In this document: piece by piece, positions 9,737 to 19,121 of the stretch
Position numbering within the stretch: position 1 is the first letter of the stretch
How the letters are laid out: every line of letters starts with the position of its first letter
Assembly (NCBI GenBank): GCA_018401115.1
Contig: JAGYKX010000005.1
Coordinates: 248,001 to 312,000 of the forward strand
DNA from: Flavobacteriaceae bacterium
GTDB lineage: Bacteria; Bacteroidota; Bacteroidia; Flavobacteriales; Flavobacteriaceae
DNA length: 64,000 nucleotides
Direction: 5' to 3'
Program-made: the position numbers and the translations under genes
The notes under the pieces: generated by a model
Told to the model about the DNA's origin: nothing
Database searches by the model: none
The model's input: only the letters and a program-made list of their open reading frames with translations

Positions 9737-10075
9737 ATGCTTAGAGAAGACAAAAACTTGTTAATGGTCACTCATTTGAGTCAATTATTAGATTTAGTTA
9801 CAGGTTTTGGGGGCTTTATAGTGCCCTTGATTTTGTGGCTCACACAAAAAGAGCAGGTCTTGGGAATGGACGAGCACGGTAAGGCTGTCATTAATTTTCA
9901 AATATCGCTTTTCCTTTTAGCGCTCATATGTATTCCAGCCATTTTCTTACTCGGTCTAGGAATTTTAGGATTAATAGGGATTGGTATTTTAGGACTCGTT
10001 TATCCTATACTCAATGCGATTAGAGTGAGTAATGGTGAACCTATTTCTTATCCTTTCTTTAAATTTCTGAAGTAA
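9737..10075 (+). CDS. DUF4870 small membrane protein
   Basis: 112 residues with three hydrophobic segments (about 10-36, 55-80 and 80-97) and the DUF4870 signature pattern: an N-terminal HLSQLLD segment, an LWLTQKEQ turn, HGKAVINFQIS, and a C-terminal NGEPISYPFF. Function is unknown; relatives resemble Tic20-like four-helix membrane proteins. It is followed within 10 bases by a strong bidirectional terminator. Confidence 0.85.
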   Translation: MLREDKNLLMVTHLSQLLDLVTGFGGFIVPLILWLTQKEQVLGMDEHGKAVINFQISLFLLALICIPAIFLLGLGILGLIGIGILGLVYPILNAIRVSNGEPISYPFFKFLK

Positions 10076-10077
10076 AA

Positions 10078-10111
10078 CAAAACGGCCGCTATTAAAGCGG
10101 CCATTTTTTTT
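10078..10111. terminator. Bidirectional rho-independent terminator
   Basis: GGCCGCT (10084-10090), a 5-base loop and AGCGGCC (10096-10102), followed by a T-run to 10111. Reading leftward the stem is followed by TTTTGTTTT, so it can also end dnaN transcription, whose stop is at 10133. Confidence 0.9.
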
Positions 10112-10132
10112 CAAACAAGGAACTATTTAGGC

Positions 10133-11251
10133 TTAGTTATTAAGCATGACTGGCATGACCAGCATGGTAACGTGTTCTCCAGGGTCTAAACCGTCCGATG
10201 GGGTTAAAATCCCAGCTCTATTGGGTAAACTCATGGAGAGTGTAATTTCGTCAGAATTTAAATTATTCAACATCTCGGTTAGAAACCTTGAGTTGAATCC
10301 TATTTGGAGGTCGTCTCCTTGGTAGCTGCAGCTCAAACGCTCTTCTGCTTTATTGCTGTAATCCAAATCTTCTGCAGATATATTTAATTCAGCGCCGGCT
10401 ACTTTTAATTTAAGCTGATGCGTAGTTTTATTAGAGAATATAGCAATCCTTCTCACAGAACTTAAAAATAAGTTTCTGTTTAAGTTAAGCACATTCGGAT
10501 TTTCTTTAGGAATAACCGCTTCATAGTTTGGATATTTCCCGTCAATGAGCCTACAAACCAGTTCTGTCTGATCAAAACTGAATTTCGCATTACTGTCGTT
10601 GTACTCTATGGTCACTTCAGATTCAGAACCAGCTAAGATTCCTTTTAAAAGGTTTAACGGTTTTTTAGGCATAATGAATTCTGCAGTCTGTGAGGCTTGT
10701 ACGTCTGTTCTTTGGTATTTCACCAATTTGTGTGCGTCGGTAGCAACAAACGTTAGGCTCTCTGTATTGAATTGAAAAAACACCCCACTCATTACAGGTC
10801 TCAAATCATCATTACCAGCGGCAAAAATAGTCTTTGAAATAGCATTAGCTAAAATATCGCCAAGTATGGTTGTTTTACTTGGATTAGACAAGCTCACTGG
10901 ATTAGGGAACTCATTTCCGTCTGCATAAGCAAGTGCGTATTTTCCATTATTTGCGCTTATCTCAACAGTATTGTTGTCTTCTTTAATAAAAGTTAACGGC
11001 TGCTCAGGAAATGTTTTTAAAGTTTCTAATAATAACCTCGCAGGAATAGCAATGCTGCCATTGTCAGAAGATTCAACTTCTAAAACAGCGTGCATGGTCG
11101 TTTCTAAATCAGAGGCAGACACTGTAAGTGAATTGCCTTCTAAATGAAACAGGAAATTGTCTAATATGGGTAGTGTATTGCTATTATTTATAACCCCTCC
11201 TAATACCTGGAGTTGTTTGAGTAAATAAGCACTTGAAACTATAAACTTCAT
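10133..11251 (-). CDS. dnaN: DNA polymerase III beta subunit (sliding clamp)
   Basis: 372 residues from the ATG at 11249-11251 (MKFIVSSAYLLKQLQ), which matches family N-termini; an in-frame ATG 54 bases upstream would add an atypical extension and overlaps promoter-proximal DNA. Typical clamp features are the three repeated domains, an ATDAHKLV block and the C-terminal MPVML. It forms the ring dimer that tethers polymerase III to DNA. As usual in this phylum it is not beside dnaA, so its presence does not mark the origin. A TATCTTTG -7 box lies at 11312-11319. Confidence 0.96.
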   Translation of the reverse strand: MKFIVSSAYLLKQLQVLGGVINNSNTLPILDNFLFHLEGNSLTVSASDLETTMHAVLEVESSDNGSIAIPARLLLETLKTFPEQPLTFIKEDNNTVEISANNGKYALAYADGNEFPNPVSLSNPSKTTILGDILANAISKTIFAAGNDDLRPVMSGVFFQFNTESLTFVATDAHKLVKYQRTDVQASQTAEFIMPKKPLNLLKGILAGSESEVTIEYNDSNAKFSFDQTELVCRLIDGKYPNYEAVIPKENPNVLNLNRNLFLSSVRRIAIFSNKTTHQLKLKVAGAELNISAEDLDYSNKAEERLSCSYQGDDLQIGFNSRFLTEMLNNLNSDEITLSMSLPNRAGILTPSDGLDPGEHVTMLVMPVMLNN

Positions 11252-11311
11252 GAATATTAATTTTATGAATTGAATGTGATTGAACTTAAAAAGTTCCAAA
11301 ACCACTCTTCA

Positions 11312-11319
11312 CAAAGATA
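11312..11319 (-). promoter_or_regulatory. -7 promoter box for dnaN
   Basis: TATCTTTG on the minus strand matches TAnnTTTG. A TTTG at 11347-11344 could be the -33 box but the spacer (24) is longer than usual. Confidence 0.5.
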
Positions 11320-11394
11320 TTTTAATTGTACTTTTTTGAGAAACAAACTTATTAACAGAAAAATACCCTTAAATTCATATTTTTCATCTAAAAT

Positions 11395-11429
11395 GAGTTA
11401 TAAAGCACTTTAATTTTTTGACATAACTC
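11395..11429. repeat. Inverted repeat GAGTTAT-N21-ATAACTC upstream of dnaN
   Basis: Seven-base arms at 11395-11401 and 11423-11429 lie in the AT-rich 282-base gap between dnaN and the SAM hydrolase-type gene. No gene was seen in the gap. An operator is possible, but arms this short can arise by chance. Confidence 0.2.
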
Positions 11430-11533
11430 CTTTAAATATAAGTGATTCAAATGCTGCTAGATCTTTACGCTAATTTTGAGTTTCTTTTTAGCTGTTTTGA
11501 AAATTGTTTATAACTGAAAATCTTCAAAAATAT

Positions 11534-12364
11534 TTAATCAAATTCTAGACTAATACTGTCTAAATAATCTAAGCCTAAAAGACTGGAAGCGCCACCGCTT
11601 GTTTGAAGGTTGCTTTTGTATATGGCAATTTCAATGTAGCCAGCTTTATTGAAAATCGCCAATAATTCTCCATCTCCTTTCCGTTTTTCTTTTTCCAAAT
11701 CAAAACGAATAATGTCTGAATACCTATCGTGTATTTTAGTGATACTAGCGTGTCTAGCTCTTATCTTAAAACTCCTTCCTTTTTGGTATTCTTGAAACAA
11801 TTGCTGGCTAATATTAGTGACCACATTTCCGTAATTATCAATATAAATGACGCTACCGCGGATGCTCTTTTCGTCTGCGTCTATCTTGGGTTTAAAATCA
11901 ATTAATTCTTTTAAATCACTAAAAGGTTTTCCTATGACCTCTAAGGTGCCTCCCCTAACAATATGGCAAGCTACTTTGACAAAAACATCTAAGGTAGGGA
12001 AGGCTGTTTCTTTAGACTGAGGCAATTGAATACTCACTACTTTATCTGGTTTTATACTGGTACAGATTAAATGGACTACGCCAGTATTGGCAGAGATAAA
12101 ATAATGTCCGTCTACAAAGACTACAATATGTGGTGATTCTGGTGTTTTCTCACCATCTAGTCCAACAATATGAATACTCCCTTTTGGAAAGTGGGTATAG
12201 GCATTTTTTAAGATGTACGCACATTCCTGAATATTGAATGGGCTAATTTCATGAGAGATGTCAACAATAGTTGGACTATCAAGTTCGCTGTGAATGGCTC
12301 CTTTAATGGCGGAAACAAAGTGATCTTTTGTTCCAAAATCTGTAGTTAAGGTAATGATAGCCAT
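11534..12364 (-). CDS. SAM hydroxide adenosyltransferase family (DUF62/chlorinase-fluorinase fold)
   Basis: 276 residues with the family N-terminus ITLTTDFGTKDHFV, the VDISHEISPF block, a GLDG segment and a C-terminal beta domain. Most bacterial members hydrolyse S-adenosylmethionine to adenosine and methionine rather than halogenating it; no halogenation-specific insert was recognised, so a hydrolase is the likely activity. The physiological role is uncertain. It is transcribed as a single gene, divergent from phoH across a 121-base gap. Confidence 0.85.
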   Translation of the reverse strand: MAIITLTTDFGTKDHFVSAIKGAIHSELDSPTIVDISHEISPFNIQECAYILKNAYTHFPKGSIHIVGLDGEKTPESPHIVVFVDGHYFISANTGVVHLICTSIKPDKVVSIQLPQSKETAFPTLDVFVKVACHIVRGGTLEVIGKPFSDLKELIDFKPKIDADEKSIRGSVIYIDNYGNVVTNISQQLFQEYQKGRSFKIRARHASITKIHDRYSDIIRFDLEKEKRKGDGELLAIFNKAGYIEIAIYKSNLQTSGGASSLLGLDYLDSISLEFD

Positions 12365-12409
12365 ACACGCTGTTAATATTTTTATAAGATAACAAACTGT
12401 TTTTTTGCG

Positions 12410-12417
12410 TAAGTTTG
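12410..12417 (+). promoter_or_regulatory. Possible -7 box for phoH
   Basis: TAAGTTTG matches TAnnTTTG about 70 bases before the phoH start, but no good -33 TTG lies 19-21 bases upstream. Confidence 0.35.
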
Positions 12418-12485
12418 TGTAACAAAATTACACATTTTTACGGGCATTAAAAGATAGATTGTAGAACCTAAGTAAAACTTTTCAT

Positions 12486-13439
12486 TTGAACGAAATCATA
12501 ATTGAAATTACAGATGTAAGCCCAAGGGATTTTTTTGGGCAAAACAATGAAACAGTCGGTCTTTTAAAAGAGCATTTTCCAAAACTAAAAATCATTGCTA
12601 GGGGCAGTAAAATTAAAGCTTACGGTAGTGAGTCTGAGCTCAATGATTTTGAACAAAAATTCGATAAACTCACCGCACATTTTGCCAAATACAATAAAAT
12701 AGACCCTACTGCTGCAGCGGCGCTGTTGAGTGACACTTCCCCAGACGAACTAGAGGTGTTACAAAGTGTTGGAGATGTAATTCTTCATGGCGTTTCGGGA
12801 AGGTTAATTAAAGCCCAAACACCGAATCAGAGAAAGGTGGTGAACGCTATTGCTAAAAACGACATGGTATTTGCTATTGGCCCAGCAGGAACTGGTAAGA
12901 CTTATACTGGTGTAGCTATGGCAGTAAAGGCTTTAAAAGAAAAACAAGTTAAAAGAATCATTCTCACTAGACCAGCAGTTGAGGCAGGAGAGAATTTAGG
13001 GTTTTTGCCTGGAGATTTAAAAGAAAAATTAGATCCCTATATGCAGCCCTTATACGACGCCTTAAGGGATATGATTAGCCCTGAGAAGTTGGCTTTATAC
13101 ATAGAAAATGGCACCATACAAATTGCTCCACTTGCTTTTATGAGGGGTAGGACCTTGGACCATGCTTTTGTGATCTTAGACGAAGCTCAGAATACCACCC
13201 ATGCCCAAATGAAAATGTTCCTCACCAGAATGGGGAAAAGTGCTAAGTTCATGGTTACTGGAGATCCTGGCCAAATAGATTTGCCTAGAAGAATCACTTC
13301 TGGATTAAAGGAAGCCTTGTTAATCCTTCAAAATATTGAAGGGGTTTCTATTGTCTATTTAGATGACAAAGACGTTATAAGACATAAATTGGTTAAAAAA
13401 GTAATTGAAGCCTATAAAACTATCGAACACCAAAATTAA
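12486..13439 (+). CDS. phoH: PhoH family ATPase
   Basis: 317 residues starting at a TTG (12486-12488); the N-terminus [17 protein letters not shown] resembles homologues of this phylum and no ATG serves better. An N-terminal KH-like region (1-110) is followed by a P-loop ATPase: Walker A GPAGTGKT and Walker [10 protein letters not shown], plus the TRPAVEAGE block. PhoH-type ATPases are linked to RNA metabolism and phosphate stress in some bacteria, but the exact role is unsettled. purC begins 4 bases after its stop, so the two are probably cotranscribed. Confidence 0.93.
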   Translation: MNEIIIEITDVSPRDFFGQNNETVGLLKEHFPKLKIIARGSKIKAYGSESELNDFEQKFDKLTAHFAKYNKIDPTAAAALLSDTSPDELEVLQSVGDVILHGVSGRLIKAQTPNQRKVVNAIAKNDMVFAIGPAGTGKTYTGVAMAVKALKEKQVKRIILTRPAVEAGENLGFLPGDLKEKLDPYMQPLYDALRDMISPEKLALYIENGTIQIAPLAFMRGRTLDHAFVILDEAQNTTHAQMKMFLTRMGKSAKFMVTGDPGQIDLPRRITSGLKEALLILQNIEGVSIVYLDDKDVIRHKLVKKVIEAYKTIEHQN

Positions 13440-13443
13440 TAGA

Positions 13444-14394
13444 ATGACCCATACCATTACAGATACCAATTTTAATTTTCCAGGACAAAAAAGTGTTTAC
13501 AAAGGAAAGGTAAGAGAGGTATACGCTTTAGAAAATGATTTATTAGTCATGATAGCGACCGATAGACTTTCGGCATTTGACGTTGTTATGCCAAGAGGAA
13601 TTCCTTATAAAGGTCAAATACTCAATCAGATTGCCACCAAAATGATGGAGGCTACAAAAGATATTGTACCTAATTGGCTTACGGCGACCCCTGATCCAAA
13701 TGTAGCGATTGGTCAAGCCTGTAAACCTTTTAAAGTAGAAATGGTTATTAGGGGATACATGTCCGGTCATGCGGCAAGAGAATACAAAGCTGGGAAAAGA
13801 ATCTTATGTGGTGTTTCTATTCCAGAGGGACTTAAAGAAAATGATGCTTTTCCTGCTCCAATCATCACGCCTGCCACAAAGGCAGAAATGGGAGACCACG
13901 ATGAAGATATTTCTAGAAAAGATATTCTGGCTAGGGGGATTGTGTCCAAAGATGATTATGAAGTGTTGGAAAAATACACTTATGCCCTTTTTGAGAGGGG
14001 TACAGCCTTAGCCGCACAGCGGGGGTTAATTTTAGTAGACACTAAGTATGAGTTTGGAAAAACAGCTTCAGGAGAAATTGTTTTGATTGACGAGATTCAC
14101 ACCCCGGACTCTTCGCGGTATTTTTATGCAGACGGCTATGAAGAAAGACAAGCTGCTGGAGAAGCGCAAAAACAACTCTCAAAAGAGTTTGTGAGGCAGT
14201 GGCTCATTAGCCACAACTTTCAAGGCTTGGAAGGACAGACGCTTCCTGAAATGTCAGATGATTATATCGCATCCGTTTCTGAACGTTATATTGAATTGTA
14301 CGAAAACATCACAGGGGAAACTTTTGTGAAAGCTCCAGTAGAAAATATTCAAACTAGAATTGAGCAAAAAGTACTCGATTTTTTGAAGTTATAG
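13444..14394 (+). CDS. purC: Phosphoribosylaminoimidazole-succinocarboxamide synthase (SAICAR synthase)
   Basis: 316 residues from the ATG at 13444; an earlier in-frame start would overlap phoH by 35 bases and add a non-homologous leader. Family motifs: YKGKVREVY near the N-terminus, [21 protein letters not shown] and the catalytic-site [12 protein letters not shown]. It adds aspartate to CAIR in purine synthesis. The length is the longer eukaryote-like form rather than the 240-residue E. coli form. A terminator follows 23 bases after the stop, separating it from the acetate genes. Confidence 0.96.
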   Translation: MTHTITDTNFNFPGQKSVYKGKVREVYALENDLLVMIATDRLSAFDVVMPRGIPYKGQILNQIATKMMEATKDIVPNWLTATPDPNVAIGQACKPFKVEMVIRGYMSGHAAREYKAGKRILCGVSIPEGLKENDAFPAPIITPATKAEMGDHDEDISRKDILARGIVSKDDYEVLEKYTYALFERGTALAAQRGLILVDTKYEFGKTASGEIVLIDEIHTPDSSRYFYADGYEERQAAGEAQKQLSKEFVRQWLISHNFQGLEGQTLPEMSDDYIASVSERYIELYENITGETFVKAPVENIQTRIEQKVLDFLKL

Positions 14395-14416
14395 TATTAC
14401 ATATTTACTAAATAAG

Positions 14417-14445
14417 AATCCCCATATTTTTGGGGATTTTTTTTT
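14417..14445 (+). terminator. Rho-independent terminator after purC
   Basis: AATCCCC (14417-14423) pairs with GGGGATT (14432-14438), followed by a T-run to about 14445. Confidence 0.9.
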
Positions 14446-14471
14446 ATATTTAGATACTTATCAAATCTATC

Positions 14472-14732
14472 ATGAATCAAAATATTTCTGCTCAAAAATA
14501 CTGGAGAATAAACTTAAAGTATTTGTCAATTCTTTTATTCATATGGTTTTTATGTTCATTTGGATTAGGTGTGTTCTTTGTAGACGCGCTCAATAGTTTT
14601 AAGATAGGTGGTTTTCCTTTGGGTTTTTGGTTTGCACAACAGGGTTCAATTTACATTTTTGTGGTATTGATCTTTACCTATGTCTTTTTAATGAACAGGC
14701 TAGACAAACGATTTGGGTTTGAAGATAAGTAA
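14472..14732 (+). CDS. DUF4212 small subunit of a sodium:solute symporter
   Basis: 86 residues with two membrane helices (about 16-38 and 49-72) and the DUF4212 pattern: YWRINLKYL at the start, FPLGFWFAQQGSIYIFV in the middle, and a C-terminal MNRLDKRFGFED. This family is found directly before ActP-like symporters of the VC_2705 type and is regarded as their small partner. The symporter gene follows 25 bases later. The gene pair plus acs indicates carboxylate (probably acetate) uptake and activation. Confidence 0.9.
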   Translation: MNQNISAQKYWRINLKYLSILLFIWFLCSFGLGVFFVDALNSFKIGGFPLGFWFAQQGSIYIFVVLIFTYVFLMNRLDKRFGFEDK

Positions 14733-14757
14733 ACATCGCACTAAATTCTTTTAAATT

Positions 14758-16458
14758 ATGAGTGTTCAAGTTTGGACTTACATTATTGTAGGCATCACTT
14801 TTGCCCTTTACATTGGGATAGCTATTTGGTCAAGAGCAGGTTCAACCAAAGATTTTTACGTTGCAGGAGGTGGGGTTTCACCCTTGGCAAATGGAATGGC
14901 TACTGCTGCAGATTGGATGTCTGCCGCTTCATTTATATCCATGGCAGGAATCATATCGTTTACAGGTTATGACGGTTCTGTTTACCTGATGGGTTGGACT
15001 GGAGGCTATGTGCTTTTGGCATTACTTTTGGCACCCTACTTAAGAAAATTTGGAAAATTTACAGTGCCAGATTTTATTGGTGACAGGTATTATTCAGATA
15101 CTGCTAGAATTGTAGCTGTGGTATGTGCTTTACTAGTTTCGTTTACCTATGTGGCAGGACAGATGCGTGGAGTAGGCGTGGTATTTTCAAGATTCTTAGA
15201 AGTAGACATTAATACCGGCGTAATTATAGGAATGATCATTGTGTTGTTCTATGCTGTTTTAGGTGGAATGAAAGGGATTACCTACACCCAAGTAGCACAG
15301 TATTGTGTACTTATTTTCGCTTTTATGGTGCCTGCTATTTTTATCTCCATTCAAATGACTGGAAATCCAATCCCGCAATTAGGTATGGGAGGAACTGTAT
15401 TAGATGGATCAGGAATGTATTTACTTGAAAAGCTAAATGGCCTTTCTACAGAACTTGGCTTTAATGAGTATACGGAAGGGTCTAAAGATAGGATAGATAT
15501 TTTTGCCATTACGCTTGCCTTAATGGTCGGTACGGCAGGATTACCACATGTAATAGTAAGATTTTTTACCGTTAAAAAAGTAAAAGACGCTAGAAAATCT
15601 GCTGGATTGGCCTTGTTGTTAATTGCTGTTTTATACACCACTGCACCTGCGGTAGCAGTATTTGCTAGGGTTAATTTAATAGAAACAGTGAGTGACAAGT
15701 CTTATGATGGTATGCCGGAATGGTTTAAAAACTGGGAAAAAACAGGATTACTAAGATTTGAAGACAAAAATCAAGACGGTAAGGTGCAATATGTAGCTGA
15801 CCCCCAAATAAATGAGCTAAATGTGGACAGAGATATAATGGTATTGGCCAATCCTGAAATTGCCAACTTACCTGCTTGGGTTATTGCCCTAGTAGCAGCT
15901 GGTTGTTTAGCTGCAGCATTATCTACAGCAGCAGGATTATTACTAGTTATTTCAGCTTCTGTATCCCATGATTTAATCAAGAAGATTTTTGTGCCAATCA
16001 TTTCAGAAAAAGGAGAGCTTATAGCTGCAAGATTATCTGCATTTGTAGCGGTTTGTATTGCGGGATACTTTGGTATAAATCCACCAGGATTTGTGGCAGC
16101 GGTAGTAGCCTTAGCCTTTGGAATGGCTGCAGCCTCTCTTTTTCCTGCAATAATATTGGGAATTTTCTACAAGAGAATGAATAAAGAAGGTGCTGTGTCA
16201 GGTATGATTGCTGGGATTTTATTCATGTTATTTTACATGGCTAAATTTAAACTAGGTTGGTTGGGAGACATACCACCTGCCTCAAAATGGTGGTTAGGAA
16301 TATCTCCTGAAGGATTTGGATCAGTAGCCATGGCAGTGAATTTTATAGTATCTCTAACAGTATGCCGCTTCACTGCTGCACCTCCTCAAGAGGTTCAAGA
16401 AATTGTAGAAAACATAAGAATACCTAGTGGCGTAGGTAAAGCTTCAGCAAGTCATTAA
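14758..16458 (+). CDS. Sodium:solute symporter, VC_2705/ActP-like (acetate permease type)
   Basis: 566 residues, about 13 membrane helices, SSS family. Recognised segments are the N-terminal AGGGVSPLANGMATAADWMSAAS, VAGQMRGVGVVFSRF and GTAGLPHVIVRFFTVKKVKDAR. A soluble insert at about 315-360 contains an Asp-rich DKNQDGKVQ loop that resembles a single calcium-binding EF-hand turn. The neighbours (DUF4212 before, acs after) point to acetate or a similar short-chain carboxylate, driven by sodium. Direct substrate proof is lacking. Confidence 0.9.
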   Translation: MSVQVWTYIIVGITFALYIGIAIWSRAGSTKDFYVAGGGVSPLANGMATAADWMSAASFISMAGIISFTGYDGSVYLMGWTGGYVLLALLLAPYLRKFGKFTVPDFIGDRYYSDTARIVAVVCALLVSFTYVAGQMRGVGVVFSRFLEVDINTGVIIGMIIVLFYAVLGGMKGITYTQVAQYCVLIFAFMVPAIFISIQMTGNPIPQLGMGGTVLDGSGMYLLEKLNGLSTELGFNEYTEGSKDRIDIFAITLALMVGTAGLPHVIVRFFTVKKVKDARKSAGLALLLIAVLYTTAPAVAVFARVNLIETVSDKSYDGMPEWFKNWEKTGLLRFEDKNQDGKVQYVADPQINELNVDRDIMVLANPEIANLPAWVIALVAAGCLAAALSTAAGLLLVISASVSHDLIKKIFVPIISEKGELIAARLSAFVAVCIAGYFGINPPGFVAAVVALAFGMAAASLFPAIILGIFYKRMNKEGAVSGMIAGILFMLFYMAKFKLGWLGDIPPASKWWLGISPEGFGSVAMAVNFIVSLTVCRFTAAPPQEVQEIVENIRIPSGVGKASASH

Positions 16459-16497
16459 AATAACAACAACCAAATAACCATTAAATAACCAAAAACC

Positions 16498-18405
16498 ATG
16501 AGTAATTACCACATTAAACACTTAGAAGAATACTTTAGTGTCTATAGAAAATCTGTCAGAGATCCTGAGCTTTTTTGGAGCGAAGTGGCAGAAGAGCATT
16601 TTATGTGGCGTAAAAAGTGGGATCAGGTATTGGATTGGGACTTTGACAAAGCAGAAATCTCTTGGTTTAAGGGTGCCCAATTGAATATTACAGAAAATTG
16701 TATTGACAGACACTTATATACAAGAGGAGACAAAACGGCTATTTTATTTGAACCAAACGACCCCAAAGAACCTGCTATACACATTACTTATAGGCAATTA
16801 CACGAGCGTGTTTCAAAATTTGCTAATGTCTTAAAAGATCAAGGTATTGGTAAAGGTGACAGGGTCTGTATTTACCTGCCTATGATACCTGAATTAGCAG
16901 TAGCGGTTTTGGCTTGCGCACGAATTGGGGCCATACACTCCGTTGTTTTTGCAGGCTTTTCTGCTACAGCACTTTCTACAAGAATTAATGATTGTGGGGC
17001 AAAAATGCTCATTACCTCAGATGGTTCATTTAGAGGGGCAAAATCTATTGACCTAAAAGGAATTGTAGATGAGGCCTTGGAAAATTGTCCAGGTGTTGCG
17101 GCTGTTTTAGTAGCCAAAAGAACCCATTCAGAAATTCACATGGAAGCAGGAAGGGATCATTGGTTACAGCCCTTATTAGATGGCGCTTATGGAGATTGTG
17201 TACCAGAAGTAATGGATTCGGAAGACCCATTATTTATATTGTATACTTCTGGTTCAACCGGAAAACCAAAAGGAATGATGCATACAACAGCCGGTTATAT
17301 GGTTTATTCTGCTTATACTTTTAAAAATGTTTTTCAGCAAAAAGAAAATGATGTGTACTGGTGTACTGCAGACATAGGATGGATTACGGGGCATTCTTAT
17401 ATTGTTTACGGACCCTTAGCTAATGGAGCTACAACTGTGATGTTCGAGGGTGTACCTTCCTATCCAGATTATTCCAGGTTTTGGGATATCATTGACAAGC
17501 ACAAAATTACGCAATTATATACCGCTCCAACTGCCATTAGAGCCTTAGCGAAAGAAAGTTTGGATTATGTTACATCTCATGACTTATCTTCTTTAAGAAT
17601 ACTTGGCACGGTTGGAGAACCGATCAATGAAGAAGCTTGGCACTGGTATAATGATCATATTGGAAAGAAGAAATGCCCTATAGTAGACACTTGGTGGCAA
17701 ACTGAAACAGGTGGTATTTTAATTTCTCCAATCCCATTTGTTACCCCTACTATTCCTACCTATGCCACCCTTCCAATGCCTGGTATACAGCCGGCCTTAA
17801 TGGATGAAAACGGAGAAGAAATTAAAGGGAACCAGGTAGATGGTAGACTGTGTATAAAATTCCCATGGCCTTCTATTGCAAGAACTATTTGGGGAGATCA
17901 CCAGCGCTATAAGGACACTTATTTTTCTGCTTTTAAAGGCATGTATTTTACCGGAGATGGTGCACTCAGGGATGAGGTGGGCTATTATAGAATTACTGGT
18001 AGGGTAGACGACGTTATTATAGTATCTGGTCACAATTTAGGAACAGCACCCATAGAAGATAGTATAAATGAACACCCAGCGGTAGCAGAATCTGCTATTG
18101 TAGGATTTCCTCATGACATTAAAGGAAATGCACTCTACGGTTATGTTATTTTAAAAGAAACAGGAGAGGGCAGAGATCGTGATAACTTGAGAAAAGAGAT
18201 TAATCAGGTGATTACTGAACACATAGGACCAATTGCTAAGTTAGATAAGATTCAATTTGTATCTGGACTTCCTAAAACCAGAAGTGGTAAGATTATGAGA
18301 AGAATACTCAGAAAAATAGCTTCTAAAGACACCTCTAATTTAGGGGACACCTCTACTTTATTAAATCCTGAGGTTGTAGCAGAAATAATGAAAGATGCCA
18401 TTTGA
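16498..18405 (+). CDS. acs: Acetyl-CoA synthetase
   Basis: 635 residues, the normal Acs length. The P-loop of the adenylate-forming family is TSGSTGKPKG (about 250-259); other blocks are WWQTETGG, FTGDGA and GRVDDVIIVSGHNLGT. Near the C-terminus KTRSGKIMRR carries the Lys that is acetylated in the regulated enzymes. It makes acetyl-CoA from acetate, ATP and CoA. It lies 39 bases after the symporter, completing a three-gene acetate scavenging operon, and converges with the exonuclease gene. Confidence 0.97.
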   Translation: MSNYHIKHLEEYFSVYRKSVRDPELFWSEVAEEHFMWRKKWDQVLDWDFDKAEISWFKGAQLNITENCIDRHLYTRGDKTAILFEPNDPKEPAIHITYRQLHERVSKFANVLKDQGIGKGDRVCIYLPMIPELAVAVLACARIGAIHSVVFAGFSATALSTRINDCGAKMLITSDGSFRGAKSIDLKGIVDEALENCPGVAAVLVAKRTHSEIHMEAGRDHWLQPLLDGAYGDCVPEVMDSEDPLFILYTSGSTGKPKGMMHTTAGYMVYSAYTFKNVFQQKENDVYWCTADIGWITGHSYIVYGPLANGATTVMFEGVPSYPDYSRFWDIIDKHKITQLYTAPTAIRALAKESLDYVTSHDLSSLRILGTVGEPINEEAWHWYNDHIGKKKCPIVDTWWQTETGGILISPIPFVTPTIPTYATLPMPGIQPALMDENGEEIKGNQVDGRLCIKFPWPSIARTIWGDHQRYKDTYFSAFKGMYFTGDGALRDEVGYYRITGRVDDVIIVSGHNLGTAPIEDSINEHPAVAESAIVGFPHDIKGNALYGYVILKETGEGRDRDNLRKEINQVITEHIGPIAKLDKIQFVSGLPKTRSGKIMRRILRKIASKDTSNLGDTSTLLNPEVVAEIMKDAI

Positions 18406-18443
18406 TCAAAAGTTAACAAAAACATATTTTCCAGACAATTGAT

Positions 18444-19121
18444 TCAATTAATGAAAAGCCTTTTAAAGGTCACTTGTCCTGTTTTTTCTTTTAGCTTCTT
18501 ATAAATTTTCAGGAACAACAGGGCAGTGATATAGGCATCTCCTAGAGCGGTATGCCGGTCTTTTTTTGATATATTGAATTTGTCTGCTAATTCGTCTAAG
18601 CTATAATGATCTTTTCGTTCTATTAGCGGACTTCTCAACAGGCTTTTTTTATACAGAGATACGGTATCTAAAAGCTTGTTTTTCAAAGGAGGAATTCCAT
18701 GCCTGCCTAAGGCTTTATTGATCATATTAACATCAAACATAGTGTGGTGGGCTATAATTGGTATATTGCCTATATAATTTAAAAAGTTTTTCAAAGCCTC
18801 AATTTCTGTAGCCTTATCTTTCTTTTCTTTTTTTAAGATTCCATGAATGGGTGTAGTGTCACTGTTGTAGTGTTCTTGAATTAAATACACTTCAAAACTA
18901 TTTTTTATCGAAATGTGACCTTTTTCTAATAAGACCGCGCCAATGCACAGTACTCTGTCGTTTTCATAGTCAAAACCAGTGGTTTCAGTATCTAAAACAA
19001 TAAATTTACTTTGAATATCTATGTTTTGATCCTTAGAAAATAGGGCCACATAATCTACCCAAAACTGGGGATGATTTGTAGGCGAATTGGTCCGTGTATT
19101 TTTGAAAAAAGAGAAGATCAC
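18444..19121 (-). CDS. DEDDh 3'-5' exonuclease (DNA polymerase III epsilon-like)
   Basis: 225 residues with the DEDDh motifs: ExoI VLDTETTGFD, ExoII around IIAHHTMFDVNMI, and ExoIII DRHTALGDAYIT. It resembles the stand-alone epsilon-like exonucleases that lie next to DUF294 proteins beside acs/actP in other bacteria. Its start overlaps the stop of the upstream cNMP/CBS gene by 4 bases, so the two are translationally linked. Whether it acts on DNA or on RNA or nucleotides is not known. It is unlikely to be the replicative epsilon subunit given this setting. Confidence 0.88.
   Translation of the reverse strand: MIFSFFKNTRTNSPTNHPQFWVDYVALFSKDQNIDIQSKFIVLDTETTGFDYENDRVLCIGAVLLEKGHISIKNSFEVYLIQEHYNSDTTPIHGILKKEKKDKATEIEALKNFLNYIGNIPIIAHHTMFDVNMINKALGRHGIPPLKNKLLDTVSLYKKSLLRSPLIERKDHYSLDELADKFNISKKDRHTALGDAYITALLFLKIYKKLKEKTGQVTFKRLFIN

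Noticed and set aside
11252-11533. Replication origin next to dnaN
   Set aside because: No run of DnaA boxes (TTATNCACA) and no dnaA gene; dnaN is usually unlinked from dnaA in this phylum.
15351-15698. 115-codon frame opposite the symporter gene
   Set aside because: Antisense shadow of a membrane protein gene.
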